Assembly (NCBI RefSeq): GCF_900290115.1
Contig: NZ_LT985749.1
Span: forward strand, 362,730 to 426,729
Direction of reading: 5' to 3'
Length of the DNA: 64,000 nt
Origin: Alistipes sp. Marseille-P5061
GTDB lineage: Bacteria; Bacteroidota; Bacteroidia; Bacteroidales; Rikenellaceae
Shown here: piece by piece, positions 25,805 through 34,382 of the stretch
Numbering within the stretch: the first letter of the stretch is position 1
Layout: every line of letters starts with the position of its first letter
The notes under the pieces: model-generated
Seen by the model: only the letters and a program-made list of their open reading frames with translations
Database searches by the model: none
Told to the model about the DNA's origin: nothing
Program-made: the position numbers and the translations under genes

Positions 25805-28291
25805 ATGACACCGTTGAAAATCGCCCCGCTGCCCGGATGCACTCCCGGGACGGTCGAAAAAATCGATGCACTCAACCGCAAACTCGGATTGTTCATCCAC
25901 GCTCCTCTCAATCTCAAGGAGGTGCTGCGCATGGAGCCGTTCGCCGCCGACGCGGAGGTGGTACGGGCCGTTGCGGCGACACTCGACAACTACGCCATCC
26001 TCCCGACCTCGCCCACGGAGCGCGAACGCCAACGCACGACGGGCCTTCCGAAGGATTACGACATCGTGGGGTTCTGGTACTGTGTGGCGCTTCTCGCCCT
26101 TTCGGCAGAGCCGGAGGCCGTGCGGTATCTGCTCGTGCTGGCGCGCATACTGATGGTCGAGGATCCCGCGAAGCTGTTCCTGCTGCGGCGCATCGTCCGT
26201 CTGCTGGAGGGATTTCCATTTCCCCACCTGCAGGAACTCAGAAGTCGGATTGAAGGCTTCTACGACACCGTTACGCACCAATTGGAGGCCTTCCGATGGC
26301 TGGAGGCCGCCGGGATTCCGTGGCCCGAGTCATACGAATGGGAGGTCATCACGCAATTCTCCTCCGACGGCGAGCCCTATGCCGACCCGGCGGCTCCGAA
26401 GAAAGAGTGGCGCAGGCGCGTGGTGCTGACACTCCAGCTGAACAGTCCCCGCAGCCTCTACGGCAGCTGTCGCCAGCACAACAGCTTCGAGATTTCGCTC
26501 CGCAACGACGACAACACGACGCGCGGCCTATGGAACGAAGGCCACGGCGATCTCTTCATCGAAGACCGCCCCGTGATGCAGCACCGGATGTTCACGCCGC
26601 TGCAGCTTCCGGAACTGTTCGACGTGCTCGAAGGGTTCGGTATCCGGCTGGTGCGCAAACCCGTGATGGTCTACACGAGTCAGGGAATCCGAAAGGCCCA
26701 CGTGAAGGTGTTTCAGATGCTCGAGAATCAGCTCGGGCACAAGCCTTCGGAGATCGGACAAGCCGAAGAAGAGGCCCAGACGAAAGCAGAGGACGATGCG
26801 GGCGGCATGTCGGCAGGAAAAGCAGGGAAAGGCCAATTCCCGGAGGTCGAGCGGGCCGTAGAGGAGGCGCTGGACCTGCTCAAATACGACGGGGATGTGA
26901 ACGACTCGCTGGCTGAGATGCGTAAAAAATGGGGCGAAGGGATTTCGGTGCTGCATGAAGCCCGATTCGACGAGATTGGGGTGCAATATGCCTGCCGCTC
27001 GCACGAAGAGGGACTTGCTGCTCTCGGGCAGGAGCTGACCTGCCACGGATACCGGCTCTACGACCTCGACGGCGACGATATCTACCTCCTCACGTTGCAA
27101 CCGGAGGCTCACGTTGCGGATTTCGAAAAGGCTTGCGGAAAGGCGGGTCAATATTGTCGGCAGTTGAAGCAGCCAGGGCGTGCACCGGGCACTCCGGCCC
27201 GAGCACTCGATCCTAGGCGTACGATGCCCTGCGAAGAGGTGCCATGGCCCGATGATGCCGACTACATGCTCGACGCGCTGGCCGGCGACTTCTGCAGCGG
27301 GAGGTGGAAAAGCCGCGATGCGGAGGAGTGGCAGGGAAATTTCGTCGCCGACCTCCGCCAGCGGCCGCTGCAACCGGTCAAGGTGCGCTGGAACCGGTTT
27401 TGCTGCCTGACCTACTCCCCGGAGATGGATTTCTATGCGGCGTTTTACTACATTCCGCCCATGCAGTGCTGGATGCTTCTCGGGGGCAAGAATCCCCTGG
27501 AAGCGAACAGTTGGAAGCGGCTGTGCGACCTGCCAAAACAGGAATCGCCCTTTCTTTTCTTCGACCAGCGGCCCCGATGGTTCGGCCGCTACCTCTGCTT
27601 CGGCGACCGGCAGAGCGCCACGATCCTCACGATGAATCCGCAGGGAGTGGAGCGCGTCCAGCGTTTTCCCCTGCCCAAGGCGCAGCACCCTTGCAGGTTC
27701 GCCTGCGACGGACTCGGACGCATCCTCCTTGCACACGGCGAAGAGACCTATCGCTACGACAACGGCACGCTCACTCCGCTGGGCTTCCACATATTGAGCG
27801 GCGACGGGTTCAACGGCTCCATCCCTGTACCCGGAACCGGCCGACTGGTAATGTGCGGCTTCTCGAACCGGGAGGTGGTTGCCCGGCTGCTGGAACTCGA
27901 CATCGACACGCGCCGCTGCCGGGCCACCCGTATGCAGAATGTGGATCCCTGGTCGAACCTACTCCCGTTTGGAGACGACTGGACGCTAATCAAAGGAGCT
28001 TGTGATTCGATGCGCCTGGATTTCGCCCGACTCTGGAATCGCCCGACGGGCGAAGTGCTACGCATCCGTCCCGGGATGTTCGGCAGCGAAAAACTCGAAC
28101 ATATCGGACGGCTGAGCGATGGCCGTGTGGTGTTGACCACACTTCGCTCCCATGTGGGACAAGTCGTGCACTTTCCCGCGGATTTCTGGAATTTTCTCCG
28201 CTCGGCCAGTCGTCCGCAAACTCTGGAGCCGATGCAACCCTACGAAACACTCTATCCAGATATTCCGCTGACACTACCCGAAAGATCATAA
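25805..28291 (+). CDS. Large orphan protein, last gene of the operon (gene 10)
   Basis: An 828-residue protein without signal or membrane segment. Apparent layout: a helical domain (1-165), a mixed alpha/beta domain (about 185-310, with a RRVVLTLQLNSPRSLYGS strand), a charged linker (about 320-348), a small domain (about 350-450, with GVQYACRSHEEGLAALGQ and YRLYDLDGDDIYLLTL) that may relate to DUF6630, and a C-terminal region (about 500-828) with recurrent short strand pairs such as GRYLCFGDRQSATILTM and GRLVMCGFSNREVVARLLEL, suggesting a beta-propeller. No catalytic motif recognised. It ends 90 bp before the terminator. Confidence 0.65.
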   Translation: MTPLKIAPLPGCTPGTVEKIDALNRKLGLFIHAPLNLKEVLRMEPFAADAEVVRAVAATLDNYAILPTSPTERERQRTTGLPKDYDIVGFWYCVALLALSAEPEAVRYLLVLARILMVEDPAKLFLLRRIVRLLEGFPFPHLQELRSRIEGFYDTVTHQLEAFRWLEAAGIPWPESYEWEVITQFSSDGEPYADPAAPKKEWRRRVVLTLQLNSPRSLYGSCRQHNSFEISLRNDDNTTRGLWNEGHGDLFIEDRPVMQHRMFTPLQLPELFDVLEGFGIRLVRKPVMVYTSQGIRKAHVKVFQMLENQLGHKPSEIGQAEEEAQTKAEDDAGGMSAGKAGKGQFPEVERAVEEALDLLKYDGDVNDSLAEMRKKWGEGISVLHEARFDEIGVQYACRSHEEGLAALGQELTCHGYRLYDLDGDDIYLLTLQPEAHVADFEKACGKAGQYCRQLKQPGRAPGTPARALDPRRTMPCEEVPWPDDADYMLDALAGDFCSGRWKSRDAEEWQGNFVADLRQRPLQPVKVRWNRFCCLTYSPEMDFYAAFYYIPPMQCWMLLGGKNPLEANSWKRLCDLPKQESPFLFFDQRPRWFGRYLCFGDRQSATILTMNPQGVERVQRFPLPKAQHPCRFACDGLGRILLAHGEETYRYDNGTLTPLGFHILSGDGFNGSIPVPGTGRLVMCGFSNREVVARLLELDIDTRRCRATRMQNVDPWSNLLPFGDDWTLIKGACDSMRLDFARLWNRPTGEVLRIRPGMFGSEKLEHIGRLSDGRVVLTTLRSHVGQVVHFPADFWNFLRSASRPQTLEPMQPYETLYPDIPLTLPERS

Positions 28292-28347
28292 CAAAACATG
28301 CGCATGATTGGGTAAAAGAGGTGGATTAAAACATCTTTCACAGCACG

Positions 28348-28369
28348 TGTGGGGAAAATGTGGGGAAAA
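28348..28369. repeat. Two tandem copies of an 11-bp repeat
   Basis: TGTGGGGAAAA at 28348-28358 and 28359-28369, in the non-coding gap between the operon and tRNA-Leu. It could be a remnant of a recombinase arm site, but no integrase gene is nearby. Confidence 0.6.
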
Positions 28370-28380
28370 TCCAGAAAATA

Positions 28381-28422
28381 AAAATCGCTTAATCCGTATA
28401 TATCAACAGATTAAGCGATTTT
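28381..28422. terminator. Bidirectional terminator between the operon and tRNA-Leu
   Basis: A perfect 14-bp stem (28381-28394 with 28409-28422) with AAAA on one side and TTTT on the other, loop of 14 nt. It can end the plus-strand operon and the minus-strand tRNA transcript. Confidence 0.85.
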
Positions 28423-28424
28423 CA

Positions 28425-28511
28425 TGGTACCCGGAGCCGGGGTCGAACCGGCACGACATTGCTGTCATTGGTGTTTGAGACCAACGCGTCTACCGATTCC
28501 GCCATCCGGGC
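28425..28511 (-). tRNA. tRNA-Leu (anticodon CAA)
   Basis: 87 nt including encoded CCA. Acceptor GCCCGGA pairs with TCCGGGT (G1-U72 wobble), the D arm has the class II GGCGGAATCGGTAGAC form, the anticodon loop is CTCAAAC with CAA, a long variable arm follows (about 14 nt), and the T arm is CCGG-TTCGACC-CCGG. Discriminator A is normal for leucine. Confidence 0.95.
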
Positions 28512-28655
28512 AGACTCTCTCACGGTCGAGCGAATCGGGACAGCAAAGGTATAAAAAATTCACCAATTCAAAAACTTTGGTCCGAATTTATTCGGTGTCA
28601 GCGACAAAAAGCGGTCGATTCCGCTCCTCCATCCGCCCCTACTGACCGACAGGAG

Positions 28656-30485
28656 TCACTGCTCGGGATGGAAGAAGGAGTAGATTCGCTGCGCCCGGGC
28701 GCTGCCCACCAGCGCCGACAACTCGCCGATGTTGGCCGCGCGGACCTTGGCCACCGAGCGGAAGTGGGCCAACAGCGTTGAGACGGTCTTGGCCCCCACC
28801 CCTTCGATTTGTTCCAGTTCGCTGTGAATGAATTCCTTGCTGCGTTTCTGGCGATGGAACGTGATGGCGAAGCGGTGCACCTCGTCCTGGATGCTCGCCA
28901 GGAAGTGGAACAGCGGCGAGGTAGGGCGCAGTCCGACCAGCAGCGGCGGATAGCCGCAGTAGAGTTCGGCCGTGCGGTGGCGGTCGTCCTTAGCCAGACC
29001 GGCAATCGGGATGTCGAGCCCCAGCGCCTCCAGCACCTCGTGGATGATGCCCATCTGCCCCTTGCCGCCATCGGCGATAATCAGGTCGGGGAGCTCGGCC
29101 CCCTCGGCCTGCAGGCGGCTGTAGCGGCGGTAGACCACCTCGCGCATCGAAGCGTAGTCGTCGGGCCCCTCCACCGTCTTGATGTTGAAGTGGCGGTACT
29201 CCTTCCGCGAGGGCTTGCCGTCGCGGAAGACGACACACGAGGCCACGGGGTTGGAGCCCTGAAGGTTGGAGTTGTCGAAGCACTCGATGTGGCGCGGCTG
29301 GCGGTCGAGGTGCAGCTCCTTCTGCAGGGCGTTCATCAGCCGCTCGGTATGGCGCTCGGGATTCTTGATTTCGAGGTTCTTGAGCTGCTCGGCCCGGTAG
29401 ATGCGGGCGCTCTTCTGCGAGAATTCGAGCAGTTCGAGCTTCTCGCCGCGCTTGGGAATCGTGAAGGTCACCCCGTCGAAGAGCAGCGTCGTCGAGGGGA
29501 GGAAGGGGACAATCACCTCGCGCGCCAGCTCGCCGCCGCCAATCTGCTCGACGATGTGCTGGATGGCCAGCGTCAGCATGTCGCGCTCGTCGGCGCCGAC
29601 ACCCGTTGTCAGACGCACGGTCGAGACGCCGATGATGGAGCCGTGGCGGATGCGCACGAAGTTGCAGTAGGCCACATCGTCGTCGGGCAGCAGCGAGAAG
29701 ACGTCGACGTCGCGAATCCGCGCGCTGACAATCACCGACCGCCCGGCGTAGTTGTCCAGCGCATCGAGGCGCTGCTTGTAGCGCTGCGCCACCTCGAAGC
29801 GGAGCGCCTCGGCCGCCCGCTGCATCTCCCCCTCGAGGTAGGTGCGCACGGGGCGCAGGTCGCCCTTGAGCACCGAGACGACCATGTCGACCAGCCGGTC
29901 GTACTCCTCCTCGCTCTGGGCCCCGATGCAGGGCCCCTTGCAGTTGCCCAGATGGTACTGCAGGCAGACCGTATAGCGTCCCCGGGCGATGGCCTCGGGC
30001 GAGAGGTTGAGCTTGCAGGTGCGCAGCGGCACCACCTCGCGGATGAAGTCCAGCACGCTGTGCTGCATCATCACCGAGCCGTAGGGGCCGAAGTACTGCG
30101 AACCGTCGCGCACGAGCGTACGCGTCGACTGCACGCGGGGGAAGGGCTCGCGCCGCACGACAATCCACGGATAGGTCTTGTCGTCCTTGAGCAGGATGTT
30201 GTAGCGGGGCTGGAGCGTCTTGATGAGCGAGTTTTCGAGCAGCAGGGCGTCGGTCTCGCTCCCCACGACGATGTGGCGGATTTCGACAATCTGCTTCACC
30301 ATCACACGCACCTTGGCGCTGTGCTCACGGCTCTGTACGAAGTAGGAGGAGACCCGCTTGCGCAGGCTCTTGGCCTTACCCACATAGATGATGGTCCCCG
30401 TCCGGTCCACGAACTGGTAGACGCCGGGCGAGAGGGGGAGCCGGGAGACCTGCTCCTTCAGCGAATCGCGGACCGTTTCACTCAT
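28656..30485 (-). CDS. uvrC: UvrABC system protein C
   Basis: A 609-residue excision-repair nuclease that makes both incisions around bulky DNA damage after UvrAB recognition. The GIY-YIG domain is at the N-terminus (GVYQFVDRTGTIIYVGKAKSL), a UvrB-binding UVR motif near 205-240, the RNase H-like C-terminal nuclease around LIIADGGKGQMG, and tandem helix-hairpin-helix motifs at the end (IEGVGAKTVSTLL). Length is normal. Monocistronic, with a TAnnTTTG element 8 bp before its start, and followed by tRNA-Leu in the same direction with about 145 bp between. Confidence 0.97.
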   Translation of the reverse strand: MSETVRDSLKEQVSRLPLSPGVYQFVDRTGTIIYVGKAKSLRKRVSSYFVQSREHSAKVRVMVKQIVEIRHIVVGSETDALLLENSLIKTLQPRYNILLKDDKTYPWIVVRREPFPRVQSTRTLVRDGSQYFGPYGSVMMQHSVLDFIREVVPLRTCKLNLSPEAIARGRYTVCLQYHLGNCKGPCIGAQSEEEYDRLVDMVVSVLKGDLRPVRTYLEGEMQRAAEALRFEVAQRYKQRLDALDNYAGRSVIVSARIRDVDVFSLLPDDDVAYCNFVRIRHGSIIGVSTVRLTTGVGADERDMLTLAIQHIVEQIGGGELAREVIVPFLPSTTLLFDGVTFTIPKRGEKLELLEFSQKSARIYRAEQLKNLEIKNPERHTERLMNALQKELHLDRQPRHIECFDNSNLQGSNPVASCVVFRDGKPSRKEYRHFNIKTVEGPDDYASMREVVYRRYSRLQAEGAELPDLIIADGGKGQMGIIHEVLEALGLDIPIAGLAKDDRHRTAELYCGYPPLLVGLRPTSPLFHFLASIQDEVHRFAITFHRQKRSKEFIHSELEQIEGVGAKTVSTLLAHFRSVAKVRAANIGELSALVGSARAQRIYSFFHPEQ

Positions 30486-30493
30486 ACGTGGTG

Positions 30494-30501
30494 CAAATGT
30501 A
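30494..30501 (-). promoter_or_regulatory. -7 element of the uvrC promoter
   Basis: On the minus strand TACATTTG (30501-30494), only 8 bp before the start codon, implying an almost leaderless mRNA. No clear -33. Confidence 0.5.
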
Positions 30502-30545
30502 ACAAATATATCACGAAATTTAAATTGATAAAAACCTCCTTTTTA

Positions 30546-30575
30546 TTGTTTGTTTTTCCCCTTGTGCTATTTTTG
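30546..30575 (+). promoter_or_regulatory. Promoter of the lipoprotein/DUF5723 pair
   Basis: TTG (30546-30548), 19 bp, TATTTTTG (30568-30575), 21 bp before the ATG at 30597. Confidence 0.65.
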
Positions 30576-30596
30576 TGCGACATTTTAAGAAAGGTT

Positions 30597-31562
30597 ATGA
30601 AGAAACTCTCTATTTTCATGCTTTTCGTCCTTCTTGCGACGGCCTGCGTCGACAACGACTACGACCTGCGAAACGTCGACGCCGACAACATCACCATCGG
30701 CGACGAGACATCGACCTTCGAGGCGCCGCTGGCCAGGGTCCGCATCACGATGGACGACATCAACAACAACGACGGAACACGCATCGACCGGATTTTCGAG
30801 GAGGCCGACATCTGGCTTCCGACCCGACTGCCCGATGAGGATGCGAACGGCTATTATGCCGACGTGCAGCGGCTGCTCCACGATGCGGCCTACGTCGACG
30901 ACGAAGTGCTGCCGGAGCTGCTCGCGCAGATGACCACCGACGCCGCGAAGCTCGACGCCGTGGTCACGCTGCTGCAGCAGAAGTACTACGACTCCTTCGT
31001 GGAGCTGCTGCCGGGCGTATCGCGCGATGAATTCAAGAGTGCATTCGTCACCGCCTACACCGACGACCCCACGATGCGCGAACGGCTCGGCGTCGAGGTC
31101 AAGGCGCTGGCGACGGGGTATCTGACGGGGCTCGACGTCAACATGGAGAATCTGAGCTACCGCGTCGACCGCATCGACATCAGCGACGAGGTGGTCGACA
31201 TGCTGGCCGACAACCTCGACCCCCGCGAGACGGCCAACCCGACCAATACGCTCCACCTCCGCGGAACGATTGACAACCGGCTCCCCGTCACGCTGAGCAT
31301 CTCGCCCCTCTTCCGCCCCACTGCGGTGACCTTCACCTCGACCATCGAAGCCAACTGCGCCACGAACGAGCTCCCCGCCACGCGCCTCTTCGCCGACGAC
31401 ATCCGCACGATTGTCCGCGGCATCGACCTCGACATCCCCATGATTGTGGAGCGCTACTACCCGGGCAAGGGCTTCGGCCCCGACGCCCAGGAGGGCAACC
31501 CGACGCAGGTGGACATCAGCCTCCATCTGGTCAAGCACGGCGCACTGAAGTTCGACCTCTAA
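30597..31562 (+). CDS. Lipoprotein, partner of a DUF5723 protein
   Basis: A 321-residue protein with a lipoprotein signal (LLATACVDND, Cys17). Residues about 85-165 are helical, the remainder strand-rich (FTSTIEANCATNEL; TQVDISLHLVKHGALKF). It is followed after 13 bp by a DUF5723 outer-membrane-type protein, and the two form an operon ended by a hairpin at 32973. It probably works with that protein at the outer membrane (inference from position only). No named family recognised. The ATG at 30597 begins the signal peptide. Confidence 0.75.
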   Translation: MKKLSIFMLFVLLATACVDNDYDLRNVDADNITIGDETSTFEAPLARVRITMDDINNNDGTRIDRIFEEADIWLPTRLPDEDANGYYADVQRLLHDAAYVDDEVLPELLAQMTTDAAKLDAVVTLLQQKYYDSFVELLPGVSRDEFKSAFVTAYTDDPTMRERLGVEVKALATGYLTGLDVNMENLSYRVDRIDISDEVVDMLADNLDPRETANPTNTLHLRGTIDNRLPVTLSISPLFRPTAVTFTSTIEANCATNELPATRLFADDIRTIVRGIDLDIPMIVERYYPGKGFGPDAQEGNPTQVDISLHLVKHGALKFDL

Positions 31563-31575
31563 ACCGACTCCCGCA

Positions 31576-32949
31576 ATGAAAAAAGCAACCCTTTTGCTGG
31601 CGGCGCTGCTCCTCGCAACCGGACTTGCCGCCCAGAATCCCACCTTGTACTTCATGGAGGGGTCGACCTACCGTTCGCAGCTCAACCCCGCCTTCGCCCC
31701 GCAGCGCGGCTACGTCAACCTGCCCGGAATCGGCGGCATGGAGGTCGGAATCAACGGCAACGTCGCCCTCGACAACATACTCTACCCGCGCAACGGGCGG
31801 CTCGTCACGCTGCTCGACAGCTCCGTGCCGGCCGACGTGGCGCTGAGCGGCCTGAGCGCACAAAACCGAATCGGTGCCGAAACCCGCATCAACCTCTTCG
31901 GCATCGGCATGTTCACCGCCAACCACAAGAACTTCTGGTCGTTCGACCTCGCGCTGCGCACCTCCGAGGAGACCACCCTGCCCCGCTCGCTCTTCGAGTT
32001 TCTCAAACGCGGCGAGGAGGGGCACATCAGCGACATCGGACTGATGGCCGAGAGCTACCTCGAGGCGGGCTTCAACTACTCGATGCCGCTGCTCGACGAC
32101 CGTCTCTACATCGGTTTCCGCGGCAAGCTGCTGGTCGGACTGGCCCGCATGCAGATGGACTACGACCGCTTCGACGTCACGCTGCAGAACGACCGCTGGG
32201 CCGTCGCCACCCACGGCACCATCGACATCACGGCCGACGGCACGAAGGCCAACCCCGACACCGAGAGCGGACTCTTCGGGCTGGGCGACCTCGAGACGAG
32301 CCCCAAGGGGCCCTCGGGCTACGGACTTGCCGTCGACCTGGGCGCCACGTACGACATCCTGCCCCAGCTGCAGGCTTCGCTGGCGGTCACCGACCTGGGC
32401 TTCATCAGCTGGAGCGACCGGAAGAGCGTCACGGGCGTCTCCTCGCGCGAGACCGAGTTCACGGGCGTCGACGTTCCCGACAACGGCACCCCCGCCCCGG
32501 ACTTCGACCTCGAGCTGCTGCGATTCACCCCCGTGGAGAGCTCCGCACCTACGCGGATGCTGCGCGCCTCGGTCAACGCCGCACTGGAGTACAAGCTCTG
32601 GAAGCGCCGTATCGGCATCGGACTGCTCTACACGCTCCGCTTCCTGAACTACTCGACGGTGCACAACATCACCGCCTCGGTCAACATCCAGCCCACGCGA
32701 TGGCTCACCTTCACGGGCAGCTACTCGGCGCTCGACAACCGCAGCGGCGCCGTGGGGCTGGGTCTGAGCATCCACCCGCGGTGGCTGCACTTCTTCATCG
32801 CCACCGACCTGCTCACCTCGCGCCATACGCCGCAGTGGATTCCCGTCCGGCAGAGCACGGCCCACGTCACGGCCGGCATCGGCATCCCCATCGGCCGGGA
32901 CAGCCACCGCAAGACGGCCGAGTTTGCACCGCGCAGCCGCAAGAAATAG
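31576..32949 (+). CDS. DUF5723 outer-membrane beta-barrel-like protein
   Basis: A 457-residue protein with a signal peptide (about 1-19) and a long run of amphipathic beta strands. The opening NPTLYFMEGSTYRSQLNPA and the central ...FSFDLALRTSEETTLPRSLFEFL region are typical of DUF5723 proteins, which are Bacteroidota outer-membrane proteins of unknown role, related in shape to PorV or FadL-type barrels. It closes with alternating strands and an RKK tail, not the usual terminal aromatic residue. Second gene of a two-gene unit. Confidence 0.82.
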   Translation: MKKATLLLAALLLATGLAAQNPTLYFMEGSTYRSQLNPAFAPQRGYVNLPGIGGMEVGINGNVALDNILYPRNGRLVTLLDSSVPADVALSGLSAQNRIGAETRINLFGIGMFTANHKNFWSFDLALRTSEETTLPRSLFEFLKRGEEGHISDIGLMAESYLEAGFNYSMPLLDDRLYIGFRGKLLVGLARMQMDYDRFDVTLQNDRWAVATHGTIDITADGTKANPDTESGLFGLGDLETSPKGPSGYGLAVDLGATYDILPQLQASLAVTDLGFISWSDRKSVTGVSSRETEFTGVDVPDNGTPAPDFDLELLRFTPVESSAPTRMLRASVNAALEYKLWKRRIGIGLLYTLRFLNYSTVHNITASVNIQPTRWLTFTGSYSALDNRSGAVGLGLSIHPRWLHFFIATDLLTSRHTPQWIPVRQSTAHVTAGIGIPIGRDSHRKTAEFAPRSRKK

Positions 32950-32972
32950 GGCCCGGCTGGCAGACAAACAGA

Positions 32973-33020
32973 GAGCGGAGCTTCGGAAACCACAACGGTC
33001 TCCGGAGCTCCGCTCCCTTT
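32973..33020 (+). terminator. Terminator after the DUF5723 gene
   Basis: A 19-bp stem with two mismatches (32973-32991 with 32997-33015, arm GAGCGGAGCTTCGG), then CCCTTTGTTT. Confidence 0.65.
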
Positions 33021-33191
33021 GTTTCCCCTCTTCCCGGCCGCGGCAGGACGCACGATGCTCGTCCGCGGCAGGACGCCCGCGTCGCGGCTCCGCAGACGGA
33101 GACCGATGGTGCGAAAGGTCCGACCTCTTGGCCTTTTGGACACTCCCGGCCCTTTTCCGGAGAAAGAGGCCCCAAGTATGGGAACTTTCGT

Positions 33192-33199
33192 TATCTTTG
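33192..33199 (+). promoter_or_regulatory. Orphan plus-strand -7 element
   Basis: TATCTTTG with no plus-strand gene after it; the next coding sequence is the convergent patatin gene ending at 33400. Confidence 0.4.
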
Positions 33200-33205
33200 T
33201 GAGTC

Positions 33206-33330
33206 GTACGGAATCCGGCCGCTCACGCCGAATATCCGGATGCCCGGACGACCTTGCGACGGCCCAAGAAAAGTGTAAAGTTGCGTCACCGAATTTACGG
33301 AATTCTTCGATTGCGGACCGTCGCTTTTTC
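33206..33330 (+). ncRNA. Candidate small non-coding RNA
   Basis: The segment from the orphan -7 element to a hairpin with a T tract: GCGACGG (33256-33262) can pair with CCGTCGC (33318-33324), which is followed by TTTTTCTTTT. No reading frame fits. Known RNA families were not recognised; the hairpin has a long loop, so this is tentative. Confidence 0.3.
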
Positions 33331-33399
33331 TTTTGCATCCAATACGTACCGCCCGCTGTATCCGGTGGTCGCAAATACCGTGCCGAAGCAGCCGGCGGC

Positions 33400-34362
33400 T
33401 CACAATCTTAGCCCCTCGTCACGCTGCACGGAGTCCTCGTCGCCCCGGGCGTCGGCACCCGCCTCCCAGCGGTCCAGCACCCGGCACGCCGCCTCGGCGC
33501 CCGCCTCGACAATCTCCTGCGCACGGTAGAACTCGAACAGGCCGAAACGGTCGGCCGGCAGTTCGAAGAGCATGTCGGGCTCATAGAGCCGGCACATCAG
33601 CCGCGTGAGGTGCTGCGTCATGATTTCGGTCGCCGCCGTGATGAGCTTGTAGTAGTTCAGCGACGGCAGCTTGCCTACGGCCGCACCGATGCTGCGGGCC
33701 CGGCGTCCGGCCCCGTGCCACAGCCCCTCGCGGGTGTCGCCCGCAGCCGCCTCCGACGCCTCCGCATCCGCGGCGGCACTCCCCGCACCCGCAAAGGGGG
33801 CGCAGACGTCGACCCCCACCAGCAGGTCGCCCGCACAGCGACGAACGCGGTTGAGCGGCAGCGGGTTGACGATTCCGCCGTCGGTCAGCACCATGCCGTC
33901 GCGGTGGACCGGACGGAAGACCGACGGGATGGCAATCGAGGCCCGAATCGCATCGTAGAGCCCGCCCCGCTCGATGACCACCTCACTGCCGCTCAGCAGG
34001 TCGGCCGAGACGGCCGTGAAGGGGATGCGCATCTGCTCGATGCGCATGTCGGGAATCAGCTCCTTCATCGCCTCGATGACGCGGCTGCCCTTGACCAGCC
34101 CCTCGGTGCTGAAGGTGAAGTCGACCAGACTGAAGACCCGGTAGCGGTCGAGCGCACACATCCACTCCTTGAACTCCTCGAGGTGGCCCGAGGCGTACAT
34201 GCCGCCCACGAGCGCCCCCATCGACGTTCCGGCGACGGCTCCAATCTCATAGCCGCGCCGCTCCAACTCCTCAATGGCCCCGATGTGGGCCACGCCCCGG
34301 GCTCCGCCGCCGGCAAGCACCAGCGCGACCCTCCGCCGCTTCACTCCGTTGTTCTGCTCCAT
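33400..34362 (-). CDS. Patatin-like phospholipase
   Basis: A 320-residue serine hydrolase of the patatin (NTE/RssA) family, cytoplasmic or membrane-associated. The oxyanion hole is GGGARG (18-23), the nucleophile Ser47 lies in GTSMG, and the catalytic Asp161 is in DGG. A Gly/Ala-rich insertion follows (about 186-215). Family members cleave acyl chains from phospholipids or lysophospholipids. I start at the ATG at 34362, where the fold begins. It lies 20 bp after the stop of the MTHFS-DUF169 gene on the same strand, so they form an operon. Confidence 0.88.
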   Translation of the reverse strand: MEQNNGVKRRRVALVLAGGGARGVAHIGAIEELERRGYEIGAVAGTSMGALVGGMYASGHLEEFKEWMCALDRYRVFSLVDFTFSTEGLVKGSRVIEAMKELIPDMRIEQMRIPFTAVSADLLSGSEVVIERGGLYDAIRASIAIPSVFRPVHRDGMVLTDGGIVNPLPLNRVRRCAGDLLVGVDVCAPFAGAGSAAADAEASEAAAGDTREGLWHGAGRRARSIGAAVGKLPSLNYYKLITAATEIMTQHLTRLMCRLYEPDMLFELPADRFGLFEFYRAQEIVEAGAEAACRVLDRWEAGADARGDEDSVQRDEGLRL

Positions 34363-34382
34363 ATTCTTTACATTACATAGAA

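Noticed and set aside
28809-30596. Long plus-strand open frame across uvrC joined to the lipoprotein gene
   Set aside because: It is the antisense shadow of uvrC; the true start of the lipoprotein is the ATG at 30597, just after a proper promoter and in front of a signal peptide.
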